Origin: an uncultured Bacteroides sp.
GTDB lineage: Bacteria > Bacteroidota > Bacteroidia > Bacteroidales > Bacteroidaceae
Direction of reading: 5' to 3'
NCBI GenBank assembly: GCA_900766195.1
Contig: CAAFUN010000033.1
Span: 1 to 64,000, forward strand
Length of the DNA stretch: 64,000 nucleotides
Shown here piece after piece: positions 1-8,748 of the stretch. Numbering within the stretch: the stretch's first letter is position 1; every line of letters begins with the position of its first letter. The position numbers and the translations under genes are program-made. The notes below the pieces were generated by a model that was not told the DNA's origin, did not search any database, and was given only the letters and a program-made list of their open reading frames with translations.

Positions 1-1
1 C

Positions 2-97
2 TTCAAAAGAGGCAATATTAAAGATATATTTAATCAAACTGACCTCACTGCTAATGTTCCGGAGGGTGATGGGCCTACGCAGCTTAAGCTGTGGTAA
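2..97 (+). CDS. C-terminal fragment of an unidentified protein (cut by window edge)
   Basis: Frame 2 is open from the left edge to a TAA at 95-97 and gives 31 residues ending in QLKLW. It is too short to assign to a family. Read as a real gene end because the frame is open to the edge and the residue mix is plausible, but this could be chance. It converges on recX, and a short dispersed repeat core (CCGGACAGCAAT) follows the stop directly. Confidence 0.4.
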   Translation, partial: FKRGNIKDIFNQTDLTANVPEGDGPTQLKLW

Positions 98-117
98 AAT
101 TTCTCCGGACAGCAATG
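98..117 (+). repeat. Dispersed repeat copy at the left edge
   Basis: AATTTCTCCGGACAGCAAT lies directly after the stop codon at 95-97. The core CCGGACAGCAAT is identical to the copy at 47291-47310. Confidence 0.5.
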
Positions 118-196
118 AACTCATAACTATTATGATGAATATGGCACAAAAATACAGAAACAAGATGAAAATAAAAAACAGAATAAAGATATTTTT

Positions 197-676
197 TTAA
201 TAATCGAAGTCATTATCATCAAAAAGATGAATGCAAAGTCGAATATCTTTCATTTCGAAACCTCTACCTAGTGCAAACCGTATCAATTTTCCATTTTGTT
301 CATATTCATTTTTCGCATGAATTGTTTTACGTTTAGCATTCAATAGATTGCGAAGAATATCCAAATATTCATTTTCGTCAACATCCTTTAAAGCCAAATC
401 ATAAACGTCCTCCGGTATTTGTTTTTGCTTCAGTGCTTGTGCTATTTTCACCTTCCCCCATTTAGCAAAACGGTATTTATCATTGACAAAAGCAAAAGAA
501 TAGCGTTTTTCATCAATATATTTTTCTTCTACAAGCTTGGATGTAATATTAGAGAGAACGTCTCTCTCAACGCCCCATTTCTGCAATTTATCCACTACAT
601 CCGCAGAACAACGTTCCGCTATAGAACAATAAGCCGTAACTTTATTCCAAACTTCTTTTTCCGTCAATTCTTTCAT
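197..676 (-). CDS. recX: Regulatory protein RecX
   Basis: RecX-family protein of 159 residues, in the usual size range. In characterised bacteria RecX binds RecA filaments and modulates recombination and the SOS response in the cytoplasm. The family pattern is visible at about residues 48-87: LVEEKYIDEKRYS, then a basic FAKWGKVKI stretch typical of the helical RecX repeats. The ATG at 674-676 overlaps the prmC stop by four bases (ATGA), so the two genes are very likely co-transcribed and translationally coupled. No recA lies in the window. Confidence 0.9.
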   Translation of the reverse strand: MKELTEKEVWNKVTAYCSIAERCSADVVDKLQKWGVERDVLSNITSKLVEEKYIDEKRYSFAFVNDKYRFAKWGKVKIAQALKQKQIPEDVYDLALKDVDENEYLDILRNLLNAKRKTIHAKNEYEQNGKLIRFALGRGFEMKDIRLCIHLFDDNDFDY

Positions 677-1509
677 CGCACAGCAACAATAAATCTATTA
701 TTTCCTGAAATATCTTTTAATAAACGAACGTTATGAAAACCCATAGCCGTTAACATCTCGGATATATGCAATCCAAATTCGCGGTTTATCTCAAAATAAA
801 GCAGCCCACCTTCTTTTAATTGCGTTAGCGCCATGATACTTATTTTTCTATAAAACAGTAGCGGGTCATTATCCGGAACAAATAAAGCCTCTCTTGGCTC
901 CCAATTCAACACATTAGGTTCCATAGAATTCGCTTCTTTATCCATTACATAAGGAGGATTGCTGACTATTACATCATATAGTTTATCTGAAACTGGAAAA
1001 CCATTTAATATATCATGTTGCCCAAATTTTATTCTCACTTGAAATTTATCACTATTTGATTTTGCTATAGCCAAAGCATCGGCAGAAATATCCCAAGCGG
1101 TTACATCCGAATCAGGCAAATTCTTCGCTAAAGTAATGGCGATGCAACCACTACCCGTCCCCACATCTAATATTCGAGAATTTGGCTTGATTTCTTTTTG
1201 CATCAACTCAACTAATTCTTCCGTTTCAGGACGTGGCACAAGTACTCCACGAGCCACATTGAAAGAACATCCACAAAATCTTCCAACTCCCTGTATATAC
1301 TGAATAGGTTCAAATTTACACAACCGCAACAAAATGTCTTCCAATATGAGCCTATCTTTTCCTGATAAAACAATATCTTTGTCCAAATAATAATCGACGG
1401 ATGACTGACCAAATATCTCACAGCAAATCCATCGAGACAGATTCCTTACTTCCGGGTAAGGATAATAATTTTTCAGGCATTGATGAATTTGGGTAACAAT
1501 ATTGTTCAT
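673..1509 (-). CDS. prmC: Peptide chain release factor N5-glutamine methyltransferase
   Basis: PrmC (HemK) methylates the glutamine of the GGQ motif in release factors RF1 and RF2, using S-adenosylmethionine. The 278-residue protein has an N-terminal helical release-factor-binding region, VPRPETEELV at 91-100, the SAM-binding motif DVGTGSGCIAI from about residue 115, and the catalytic NPPY at 184-187. Those motifs define the family. The start is an ATG at 1507-1509, 49 bases from the divergent ribD. Its stop overlaps the recX start. Confidence 0.95.
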   Translation of the reverse strand: MNNIVTQIHQCLKNYYPYPEVRNLSRWICCEIFGQSSVDYYLDKDIVLSGKDRLILEDILLRLCKFEPIQYIQGVGRFCGCSFNVARGVLVPRPETEELVELMQKEIKPNSRILDVGTGSGCIAITLAKNLPDSDVTAWDISADALAIAKSNSDKFQVRIKFGQHDILNGFPVSDKLYDVIVSNPPYVMDKEANSMEPNVLNWEPREALFVPDNDPLLFYRKISIMALTQLKEGGLLYFEINREFGLHISEMLTAMGFHNVRLLKDISGNNRFIVAVR

Positions 1510-1558
1510 AACAAATCATTTTAAGTGCAAAAATAGAAAATATCCATAAGCAAACAGT

Positions 1559-2599
1559 ATGATAGAAGAAGAAAAGTACATGTATCGCTGCATACAGCTA
1601 GCACACAACGGCCTATGCAATACTCCTCCTAATCCAATGGTCGGTGCAGTCATCGTATACAATGGAAAAATTATAGGCGAAGGCTACCATATTCGTTGTG
1701 GAGAAGCACATGCTGAAGTTAACGCCATTCGCTCAGTAAAAGACCAATCCTTACTAGAACACTCAACTATTTACGTAAGCCTTGAACCTTGTTCTCATTA
1801 CGGGAAGACACCTCCCTGTGTTGACCTGATTCTTGAAAAGAAAATACCTCATATAGTAATTGGGTGCCAAGACCCTTTTGTAGAAGTCAGCGGGCGTGGC
1901 ATTCGTAAACTCAAAGCAGCAGGAAGAGAAGTTATTACCGGTGTTTTAGAAATAGAATGCAAACAGCTTATTTCCCGCTTTATTACCTATCATATGGCGC
2001 ATCGTCCTTACATAACGCTTAAATGGGCAGAGTCAGCAGATGGCTTTATAGACATTTTACGTACAAACGGACATCCCGTTATTCTTTCGAATACTCTAAG
2101 CAGAATGTTAACTCATAAAAGACGAGCAGAGCATAGTTGCATTCTTACCGGAACAAACACGGTCTTATTAGATAATCCCTCTCTCAATGTACGTTATTGG
2201 TATGGAAACAACCCTCTAAGAGTTATCTTGGACAGAGAGCTTAAATTATCAAATACACTTCATGTCTTAGATGGAAATATCCCGACTATTGTAATAACAG
2301 AAAATCCTTGCCAGCCATCGCACAACATAGAATACGTTGTTATAGACTTCACTCGAGACATTTTACCTCAAATCCTTTCTGAACTACACAAACGCGGGCT
2401 GCAATCTGTCTTGATAGAAGGCGGCAAAATGTTACTACAATCGTTCATTGATGCAGGCCTTTGGGATGAAGCATATATTGAGAGAAGTCCCGCGCAGCTA
2501 AATGTAGGTGTAAAATCGCCCAAAATGATAGGAGGAAAGAACTGTGATATAACTCAAATATTCAACAGAAACATATTGCATTATAGACCACAGTCCTAA
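1559..2599 (+). CDS. ribD: Bifunctional riboflavin biosynthesis deaminase/reductase RibD
   Basis: RibD carries out the second and third steps of riboflavin synthesis from GTP. It deaminates diaminohydroxyphosphoribosylaminopyrimidine and then reduces the ribosyl side chain with NADPH. The N-terminal cytidine-deaminase-like domain has HAEVNAI at 51-57 and a zinc site in EPCSHYGKTPPC (Cys78 and Cys87). The C-terminal reductase domain starts near YITLKWAESADG at 151-162. The length of 346 residues is normal for the fused enzyme. No other rib genes lie nearby. Confidence 0.95.
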   Translation: MIEEEKYMYRCIQLAHNGLCNTPPNPMVGAVIVYNGKIIGEGYHIRCGEAHAEVNAIRSVKDQSLLEHSTIYVSLEPCSHYGKTPPCVDLILEKKIPHIVIGCQDPFVEVSGRGIRKLKAAGREVITGVLEIECKQLISRFITYHMAHRPYITLKWAESADGFIDILRTNGHPVILSNTLSRMLTHKRRAEHSCILTGTNTVLLDNPSLNVRYWYGNNPLRVILDRELKLSNTLHVLDGNIPTIVITENPCQPSHNIEYVVIDFTRDILPQILSELHKRGLQSVLIEGGKMLLQSFIDAGLWDEAYIERSPAQLNVGVKSPKMIGGKNCDITQIFNRNILHYRPQS

Positions 2600-2608
2600 G
2601 AGGAACAG

Positions 2609-2641
2609 CCTCATTTTGACCGTTTTTATAGAGAAATGAGG
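2609..2641 (+). terminator. Hairpin after ribD, possible terminator
   Basis: CCTCATTT at 2609-2616 pairs perfectly with AAATGAGG at 2634-2641 around a 17-base loop, just after the ribD stop. There is no strong T-run behind it, so its role as a terminator is uncertain. Confidence 0.35.
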
Positions 2642-2704
2642 GAGAGTTATCTATAATTTTATATAAAACTTCCTTTCAATGCTATTTATAGAAAAAAATG
2701 TTTC

Positions 2705-2712
2705 TATTTTTG
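2705..2712 (+). promoter_or_regulatory. Bacteroides-type -7 box upstream of the lipoprotein-uppS-bamA block
   Basis: TATTTTTG fits the Bacteroides -7 consensus TAnnTTTG and lies 28 bases before the ATG at 2741. No TTTG lies at the expected -33 position, so this is a moderate match. Confidence 0.45.
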
Positions 2713-2740
2713 CAACTTGTAAATAAATAGAATTTTTCAA

Positions 2741-4048
2741 ATGAGAATAAAGCTTTTATCTGTAATCATAGGTTTTTTTGCTGTATCGCTTTCCTTTACG
2801 TCCTGTCTTAAGTCCGACGATAAATATGAATATAGCTCTGATGCAACCATACATGCATTCGGATTAGACACAGTACATGGAAAACATTATCAATTCACAA
2901 TAGATCAGCTTAAGGGAGAAATTTATAACGTAGACTCCTTACCTGTAGGTTCAGACACCATCATTAACCACATACTGATAGATACGCTTGCTACTGCATC
3001 GGGAATAGTTACTTCCGGTGTTAATGACACCATTCTCAATATTAGAAATCCACAAGACTTAAGGTCGCCAATCGCCCTAAAAGTACATGCTGCAGATGGT
3101 ACCACCGTACGGATATACAAAGTTAAAGTCAATGTACACAAACAAGACCCTGACTCATTAGTATGGCAAAACAAGGGAAAGCTAGCGCTAAACGCTCCGA
3201 CCAAAGGGTCAAAAGCAGCCTTATTGTATGATAAGAGCAACAATGCAGATCGTATCTTGCTTTATTCTTCTGAAAATGAGGTATATACAACTGTAACAAA
3301 CGCCAGTTCCCTGCAATGGGAATACAAAGAGGTAAGCGGCTTACCTACTGATGTTAAGTTATCCACAATTACAAATTTCAAAAATAACCTTTATGTTGCT
3401 ACAGAAAGTGGAAATTTATATTGTTCAGACAATGGATTTAGCTGGAGCAAAGTAAATATAGGCACTACACAAATTACTTCTTTATTAGCTAGTTTTTCCA
3501 ATCGACTATCGGCAATGCAGCAAATAGACAACGAGTTCTTTTTCTGCCGTAGTTATGATGGGATCAATTGGGATAAAGGAGATAAGGTATCTGAAGAATT
3601 TCCTTCCGCAAACTTATATTCTACAGTATTCACAACGAATACCGGCACTGAAAAAGCACTACTTGTAGGCAATGCTTTGACTTCAGACAAGAAAGCAGTT
3701 GTTCCCTACTTTTCATATAATGATGAAAGTAATGGTTGGGCTGACATGACCACCCCATCAGATTTTTATTGTCCTTATATGTTGAACCCAACGATTATCA
3801 ATTACGGTGGATCATTTTATATATTCGGTGGAGACTTTAAGTCAATCTATACCTCCGAAACCGGCATTGCTTGGTATAAGACGAAAAAGAAATTTTTATT
3901 GCCTGCAGAAATGGCTGGCAATTATCCATATTCAATGGTTGTCGATAAAAACAACTATATTTGGGTATTACAAGTTGAAGATAGCTCATCAAGTCAGATT
4001 AGAGTTTGGAAAGGACGCTTAAATCGCTTAGGTTTTATTCAACAATAA
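2741..4048 (+). CDS. Putative outer-membrane lipoprotein, DUF6242-like
   Basis: A protein of 435 residues with a lipoprotein signal: basic MRIK, a hydrophobic stretch, and a lipobox ending SFTSC with Cys22 as the likely acylated residue. The mature part begins with an immunoglobulin-like beta region rich in Asp and Thr. It continues with short segments such as YCSDNGFSWSKV and SYDGINWDKG that look like sialidase/BNR-type beta-propeller repeats. This resembles the Bacteroidales DUF6242 family, an assignment made from memory of the pattern rather than a search. Function is unknown. It is 61 bases upstream of uppS and seems to head the uppS-bamA-skp block, which suggests an envelope-related role (inference). 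Confidence 0.7.
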   Translation: MRIKLLSVIIGFFAVSLSFTSCLKSDDKYEYSSDATIHAFGLDTVHGKHYQFTIDQLKGEIYNVDSLPVGSDTIINHILIDTLATASGIVTSGVNDTILNIRNPQDLRSPIALKVHAADGTTVRIYKVKVNVHKQDPDSLVWQNKGKLALNAPTKGSKAALLYDKSNNADRILLYSSENEVYTTVTNASSLQWEYKEVSGLPTDVKLSTITNFKNNLYVATESGNLYCSDNGFSWSKVNIGTTQITSLLASFSNRLSAMQQIDNEFFFCRSYDGINWDKGDKVSEEFPSANLYSTVFTTNTGTEKALLVGNALTSDKKAVVPYFSYNDESNGWADMTTPSDFYCPYMLNPTIINYGGSFYIFGGDFKSIYTSETGIAWYKTKKKFLLPAEMAGNYPYSMVVDKNNYIWVLQVEDSSSSQIRVWKGRLNRLGFIQQ

Positions 4049-4109
4049 GTTGATATTTCCTAATATAGAATACGCATTCTAAAGGACTATAAGAACAAAT
4101 CTTTAAAAG

Positions 4110-4844
4110 ATGCATTATAAAGAGCAAATTGATCTAAACCGAATTCCTCAACATGTTGCAATCATTATGGATGGCAATGGGCGTTGGGCAAAGCTACGGG
4201 GGCATGAACGTAGCTATGGTCATCAAGTTGGTGCAGAGACAGTACATGTTATTGCTGAAGCAGCTGCTAAACTTGGCATCAAATACCTTACTTTATATAC
4301 ATTTTCTACAGAGAATTGGAATCGTCCTACAGATGAGGTGACGGCCTTGATGAGTATATTGTTTGAATCAATTGAAGAAGAAATCTTCATGAAAAATAAT
4401 ATAAGTTTCAAAATAATAGGAGACATTAAGAAGCTACCGCCAAAAGTACAAGAACGCCTTTATGCATGTGTAGAACATACTTCTCGAAATACAGGCATGT
4501 GCTTGGTTTTGGCATTAAGCTACTCTTCAAGATGGGAAATCACAGAGGCTGCACGCCAAATAGCAAGTGAAGTCAGTAAAGGAACTATATCTACAGAAAG
4601 CATCACTTCTGAAATGATTGGACAGCATCTGACAACAAGTTTTATGCCTGACCCGGACTTACTAATACGCACAGGAGGAGAATTTCGGTTAAGTAATTAC
4701 CTATTATGGCAATGCGCATATTCGGAACTCTATTTTTGTGAAACGTTTTGGCCAGACTTCAGAGAAGAAGAAATGTATAAAGCAATATGTGATTATCAGA
4801 AGAGAGAACGAAGATTCGGCAAAACAAGTGAACAAATCAATTAA
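4110..4844 (+). CDS. uppS: Isoprenyl transferase (undecaprenyl diphosphate synthase)
   Basis: UppS is a cis-prenyltransferase that condenses isopentenyl diphosphates onto farnesyl diphosphate to make the C55 lipid carrier precursor for peptidoglycan and surface glycans. The 244-residue protein has the family signature IIMDGNGRWA at 18-27 (Asp21 catalytic) and the C-terminal RTGGEFRLSNYLLWQ with the SELYF region. The start ATG at 4110 gives the normal length. bamA begins 26 bases after the stop, so the two are probably one operon. Confidence 0.95.
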   Translation: MHYKEQIDLNRIPQHVAIIMDGNGRWAKLRGHERSYGHQVGAETVHVIAEAAAKLGIKYLTLYTFSTENWNRPTDEVTALMSILFESIEEEIFMKNNISFKIIGDIKKLPPKVQERLYACVEHTSRNTGMCLVLALSYSSRWEITEAARQIASEVSKGTISTESITSEMIGQHLTTSFMPDPDLLIRTGGEFRLSNYLLWQCAYSELYFCETFWPDFREEEMYKAICDYQKRERRFGKTSEQIN

Positions 4845-4870
4845 ATAAAAAACAAATAAATCAAGCATAA

Positions 4871-7513
4871 ATGCAATATCGTATTTTCACTATACTCATA
4901 AGCTTTATTTTCCTGTTAGGCTTTACCACTTTACCGAGTAATGCACAAAATGTGAATGAGTCAGATAGCGCATCTGAACCGGTTATTTTATACTCTGGAA
5001 CTCCCAAGAAATATGAAATAGCAGGAATCAAGGTAGTGGGCGTTAAAAACTATGAAGATTATGTATTAATTGGGCTATCAGGATTATCTGTAGGACAAAC
5101 AATTACTGTCCCTGGAGACGATATTACCCAAGCTTGCAAACGTTATTGGCGACATGGCTTATTTTCGGATGTAAAAATCACAGCCGATAAGATTGAAAAT
5201 GACAAAATATGGCTTACTATCCATTTAACACAACGTCCGCGCATTTCGGAAATTAATTATCATGGTGTAAAAAAGTCTGAGCGTACTGATTTGGAAGCAA
5301 AAATCGGAGTAATAAAGGGTAATCAGATAACTCCTAATCAAGTAGACCGTGCTAAAACATTGATCAAGCGCTATTTTGATGATAAGGGATTTAAAAATGC
5401 CGACATAATTATTACTCAAAAGGATGATCCGGCTAATGCCAATCAGGTAATTGTGGATATCAATATAGACAAGAAAGAGAAAGTAAAAGTTCACGAAATC
5501 ACGATTGTTGGTAATCAGGCCTTAAGTACAAAGAAGCTAAAAAGGGTGATGAAGAAAACCAATGAAAAGAACAAGCTTAGCAATTTCTTCCGTACAAAGA
5601 AATTTGTGCCAGAGCATTTTGAAGCTGACAAGAAGCTCATCATCGACAAATATAACGAGCTAGGATACCGCGATGCCGTAATAGTGAAAGATAGCATTTC
5701 ACCTTATGACGATCGCACGGTAGATGTCTATCTTAAAATTAATGAAGGGCAAAAATATTATCTCCGTAACGTGACTTGGGTAGGAAACACATTATATCCA
5801 TCCGAACAACTGAATTATATGCTTCGGATGAAGAAAGGAGATGTATACAATCAAAAATTATTAGAGCAACGCACATCAACAGATGATGATGCCATTGGTA
5901 ACCTCTATTATAACAACGGATATTTATTTTATAATCTTGAACCGGTAGAGGTAAATATTGTGGGTGACTCCATTGACTTGGAAATGCGTATATATGAAGG
6001 ACGTCAGGCTACGATCAACAGAGTAACGATCAATGGTAATGATCGTTTATACGAAAATGTTATCCGTCGTGAATTACGTACACGCCCCGGAGATTTGTTC
6101 AGCAGAGAAGAATTGATGCGTTCCATGCGTGAGATTCAGCAAATGGGACATTTTGACCCTGAGAATATAAAACCGGATATTCAACCCAAGCCGGAAGACG
6201 GAACAGTTGATATAGGTTATGATTTGGTATCAAAAGCCAATGACCAAGTAGAATTTTCTGCTGGCTGGGGACAAACCGGTATTATTGGAAAATTGAGTTT
6301 GAAATTCACCAACTTCTCATTAGCTAACTTATTGCACCCTGGTAAGAACTACCGTGGTATTCTTCCACAAGGTGACGGTCAGACATTAACCATCAGCGGA
6401 CAAACTAATGCCAAGTATTATCAATCATATAGCATTTCATTCTTTGATCCTTGGTTTGGGGGAAAACGCCCGAATGCTTTCTCTGTTTCAGCATTCTATT
6501 CTATACAAACAGACATTAGCAGCCGCTATTACAACCAGTCATATATGAATAGCTACTATAATAGCTATTATAGTGGATTATATGGATATGGCAGTTATAA
6601 TAATAACAATTACAATAATTATCAAAATTACTATGACCCGGATAAATCAATTAAAATGTTTGGTATTTCTGCGATGTTTGGAAAACGGCTTAAATGGCCC
6701 GATGACTATTTCCAACTATCAGCTGAATTGTCATACCAGCGTTATATTTTAAGTGATTGGCAATATTTCGTTATACACAACGGAAATTGTAATAATATAA
6801 GTTTGAACTTGACTTTGTCTCGTAGCTCAAGCGACAGCCCAATATATCCGCGTCAAGGTTCTGACTTCTCACTTTCTGTACAATTCACTCCTCCATACTC
6901 TCTATTTAATGGAGTAGATTACAGCAAGTACAATACAAATAACCAGAATGATCTGGATAAGATGAACAGATGGATAGAATATCATAAATGGAAATTTAAA
7001 TCAAAAATATATATTCCATTAATGGATCCAATGACAGTGAAACGCACTCCTGTGCTAATGGGACGTTTTGAATTCGGGTTATTGGGACATTATAATAAAT
7101 ATAAGAAATCACCATTTGAAACATTCGATATGGGTGGAGACGGTATGACCGGCTACTCTACCTATGCAACAGAAAGTATTGCTTTACGTGGTTACGAGAA
7201 CAGTTCTTTAACCCCCTATGGAGCAGAAGGTTACGCCTATACTCGGTTGGGCATGGAGCTGAGATACCCATTGATGCTGGAAACAAGTACCAGTATTTAT
7301 GCATTAGGTTTCATAGAAGCAGGGAATGCATGGCATGAAATGAGCAAGTTTAATCCTTTTGAATTAAAACGTTCTGCAGGTGTAGGTGTCCGTATTTTCT
7401 TACCAATGATAGGAATGATGGGAATTGACTGGGGATATGGATTTGATAAGGTATTTGGTTCTAAACAATATGGTGGTAGTCAATTCCATTTTATCTTAGG
7501 ACAAGAATTCTAA
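4871..7513 (+). CDS. bamA: Outer membrane protein assembly factor BamA
   Basis: BamA folds and inserts beta-barrel proteins into the outer membrane. The 880-residue protein has a signal peptide ending near residue 26 (SNAQ), then a series of POTRA domains from about residue 49 (YEIAGIKVVG). The Omp85-type 16-stranded barrel starts near residue 457 (VEFSAGWGQTG) and the chain ends in phenylalanine, as outer-membrane barrels do. Residues 553-588 are an unusual Tyr/Asn-rich insertion within the barrel half (24 of 36 residues are Y or N). It lies between uppS and two skp chaperone genes, the usual context. Confidence 0.96.
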   Translation: MQYRIFTILISFIFLLGFTTLPSNAQNVNESDSASEPVILYSGTPKKYEIAGIKVVGVKNYEDYVLIGLSGLSVGQTITVPGDDITQACKRYWRHGLFSDVKITADKIENDKIWLTIHLTQRPRISEINYHGVKKSERTDLEAKIGVIKGNQITPNQVDRAKTLIKRYFDDKGFKNADIIITQKDDPANANQVIVDINIDKKEKVKVHEITIVGNQALSTKKLKRVMKKTNEKNKLSNFFRTKKFVPEHFEADKKLIIDKYNELGYRDAVIVKDSISPYDDRTVDVYLKINEGQKYYLRNVTWVGNTLYPSEQLNYMLRMKKGDVYNQKLLEQRTSTDDDAIGNLYYNNGYLFYNLEPVEVNIVGDSIDLEMRIYEGRQATINRVTINGNDRLYENVIRRELRTRPGDLFSREELMRSMREIQQMGHFDPENIKPDIQPKPEDGTVDIGYDLVSKANDQVEFSAGWGQTGIIGKLSLKFTNFSLANLLHPGKNYRGILPQGDGQTLTISGQTNAKYYQSYSISFFDPWFGGKRPNAFSVSAFYSIQTDISSRYYNQSYMNSYYNSYYSGLYGYGSYNNNNYNNYQNYYDPDKSIKMFGISAMFGKRLKWPDDYFQLSAELSYQRYILSDWQYFVIHNGNCNNISLNLTLSRSSSDSPIYPRQGSDFSLSVQFTPPYSLFNGVDYSKYNTNNQNDLDKMNRWIEYHKWKFKSKIYIPLMDPMTVKRTPVLMGRFEFGLLGHYNKYKKSPFETFDMGGDGMTGYSTYATESIALRGYENSSLTPYGAEGYAYTRLGMELRYPLMLETSTSIYALGFIEAGNAWHEMSKFNPFELKRSAGVGVRIFLPMIGMMGIDWGYGFDKVFGSKQYGGSQFHFILGQEF

Positions 7514-7537
7514 ATTATTTCACAAAAGCCAAACGTT

Positions 7538-8053
7538 ATGAAAAAGTCTATTTTATTAATGATGTTGCTGTTTGTCACAGGTATTACGGCAAATGCACAA
7601 AAGTTAGCTCTTATAGATACAGAGTATATTCTAAAGAACATACCTGCCTATAATAAAGCAATGGCTGAATTAGATCAAGCTTCTAAAACTCGTCAGAGCG
7701 AGGTAGAAGCTGCTGCTGAGGAAGTTAAAACGATGTACAAAAACTATCAAGCTAAATCCAGTACTCTTTCTGACACTCAAAAGAGCAAACAGGAAGAAGC
7801 TATTGTAGCAAAGGAAAAATCAATGGCAGAACTGCGTCGTAAATACTTTGGACCGGAGGGTGAATTGGCTAAAAAACGCGAAAGTTTGATAAGTCCCATC
7901 CAAGATGCAATATATAAAGCCGTAAAAGAATTATCCGGGAAAAACGGCTATGCTTTAGTGATAGATAGAGCATCTGCTTCCAGCGTTATTTTTGCTTCTC
8001 CAAGCATTGATATCAGTAATGAAGTGTTAGCCAAATTAGGATATTCAAATTAA
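7538..8053 (+). CDS. skp: Periplasmic chaperone Skp/OmpH family, first copy
   Basis: Skp-like proteins hold unfolded outer-membrane proteins in the periplasm before BamA inserts them. The 171-residue protein has a signal peptide cleaved near residue 21 (ANAQ). A hydrophobic beta segment (KLALIDTEYIL) follows, then a long charged coiled-coil at about 50-125, the tentacle helices of the family. It starts 24 bases after bamA, so it is probably co-transcribed with it. Confidence 0.9.
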   Translation: MKKSILLMMLLFVTGITANAQKLALIDTEYILKNIPAYNKAMAELDQASKTRQSEVEAAAEEVKTMYKNYQAKSSTLSDTQKSKQEEAIVAKEKSMAELRRKYFGPEGELAKKRESLISPIQDAIYKAVKELSGKNGYALVIDRASASSVIFASPSIDISNEVLAKLGYSN

Positions 8054-8058
8054 TTTCA

Positions 8059-8066
8059 TACTTTTG
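8059..8066 (+). promoter_or_regulatory. Bacteroides-type -7 box before the second skp gene
   Basis: TACTTTTG fits TAnnTTTG and lies 38 bases before the ATG at 8105. It may give the second copy its own transcript. No matching -33 TTTG was seen. Confidence 0.4.
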
Positions 8067-8104
8067 CATCCGTTGAACGAATATTAAAATAAATAATAAA
8101 CATT

Positions 8105-8611
8105 ATGCTTAAAAAAATTGCTTTTATCGTAGTTATGTTTGCTCTCCCTTTGGGAGCCATGGCACAAGCTAAATTTGCTCACATGAATTCGCAAGATGTA
8201 ATTACCGCTATGCCGGAATACACCAAAGCACAAGCCGATCTGGAAGCACTATCAAAGAAATACTCTGAAGAAATGCAACGCACCCAGGAAGAATTCAACA
8301 AAAAGGTACAGGAATTTCAAGCCCAGGTTGATTCTCTTCCAAAGAATATAGCAGAAAGACGTCAAAAAGAGTTGCAGGATATGGCTCAGAGACAAGAGCA
8401 ATTCCAACAGAACGCATACCAAGATGTGCAAAAGGCTCAACAAGATGCAATGACACCTATCTACAAGAAACTTGATACTGCAATACAAGCAGTTGGTAGA
8501 ACTGAAGGAGTAGTTTATATCTTCGATATAGCACGTACTCCCATACCTTACGTTGGGGCACAGAGTGTTGACGTTACAGCCAAAGTAAAAACTCAGTTGG
8601 GTATTAAATAA
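8105..8611 (+). CDS. skp: Periplasmic chaperone Skp/OmpH family, second copy
   Basis: A second Skp/OmpH protein of 168 residues, clearly related in design to the copy at 7538. It has a signal peptide ending near residue 21 (GAMAQ), the AKFAHMNSQDVI beta segment, and a glutamine-rich coiled-coil at about 45-115. Two adjacent copies downstream of bamA are usual in Bacteroidales. The copies differ strongly in their helical arms, so they may form distinct trimers or have different clients (inference). A strong terminator follows. Confidence 0.9.
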   Translation: MLKKIAFIVVMFALPLGAMAQAKFAHMNSQDVITAMPEYTKAQADLEALSKKYSEEMQRTQEEFNKKVQEFQAQVDSLPKNIAERRQKELQDMAQRQEQFQQNAYQDVQKAQQDAMTPIYKKLDTAIQAVGRTEGVVYIFDIARTPIPYVGAQSVDVTAKVKTQLGIK

Positions 8612-8628
8612 GTATCCCACTTATCTAT

Positions 8629-8664
8629 AAAAAAGCGCGGTTAGTTATTATCCGTGCTTTTTTT
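8629..8664 (+). terminator. Rho-independent terminator after the bamA-skp block
   Basis: AAAAAGC-CGG pairs with CCG-GCTTTTT across the loop TTAGTTATTAT, followed by a long T-run at about 8658-8664. Confidence 0.85.
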
Positions 8665-8723
8665 TATTTCTACACGTAACAGCAAAAAGAAGCTACGCAT
8701 AACTATAAATCACGTTTTTTTTA

Positions 8724-8731
8724 TATGTTTG
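8724..8731 (+). promoter_or_regulatory. Bacteroides-type -7 box before murI
   Basis: TATGTTTG fits TAnnTTTG. It overlaps the ATG at 8725, so if it is used the transcript starts downstream of that ATG and the real start codon is the ATG at 8749. Confidence 0.45.
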
Positions 8732-8748
8732 TGACAAGTATATGTAAT

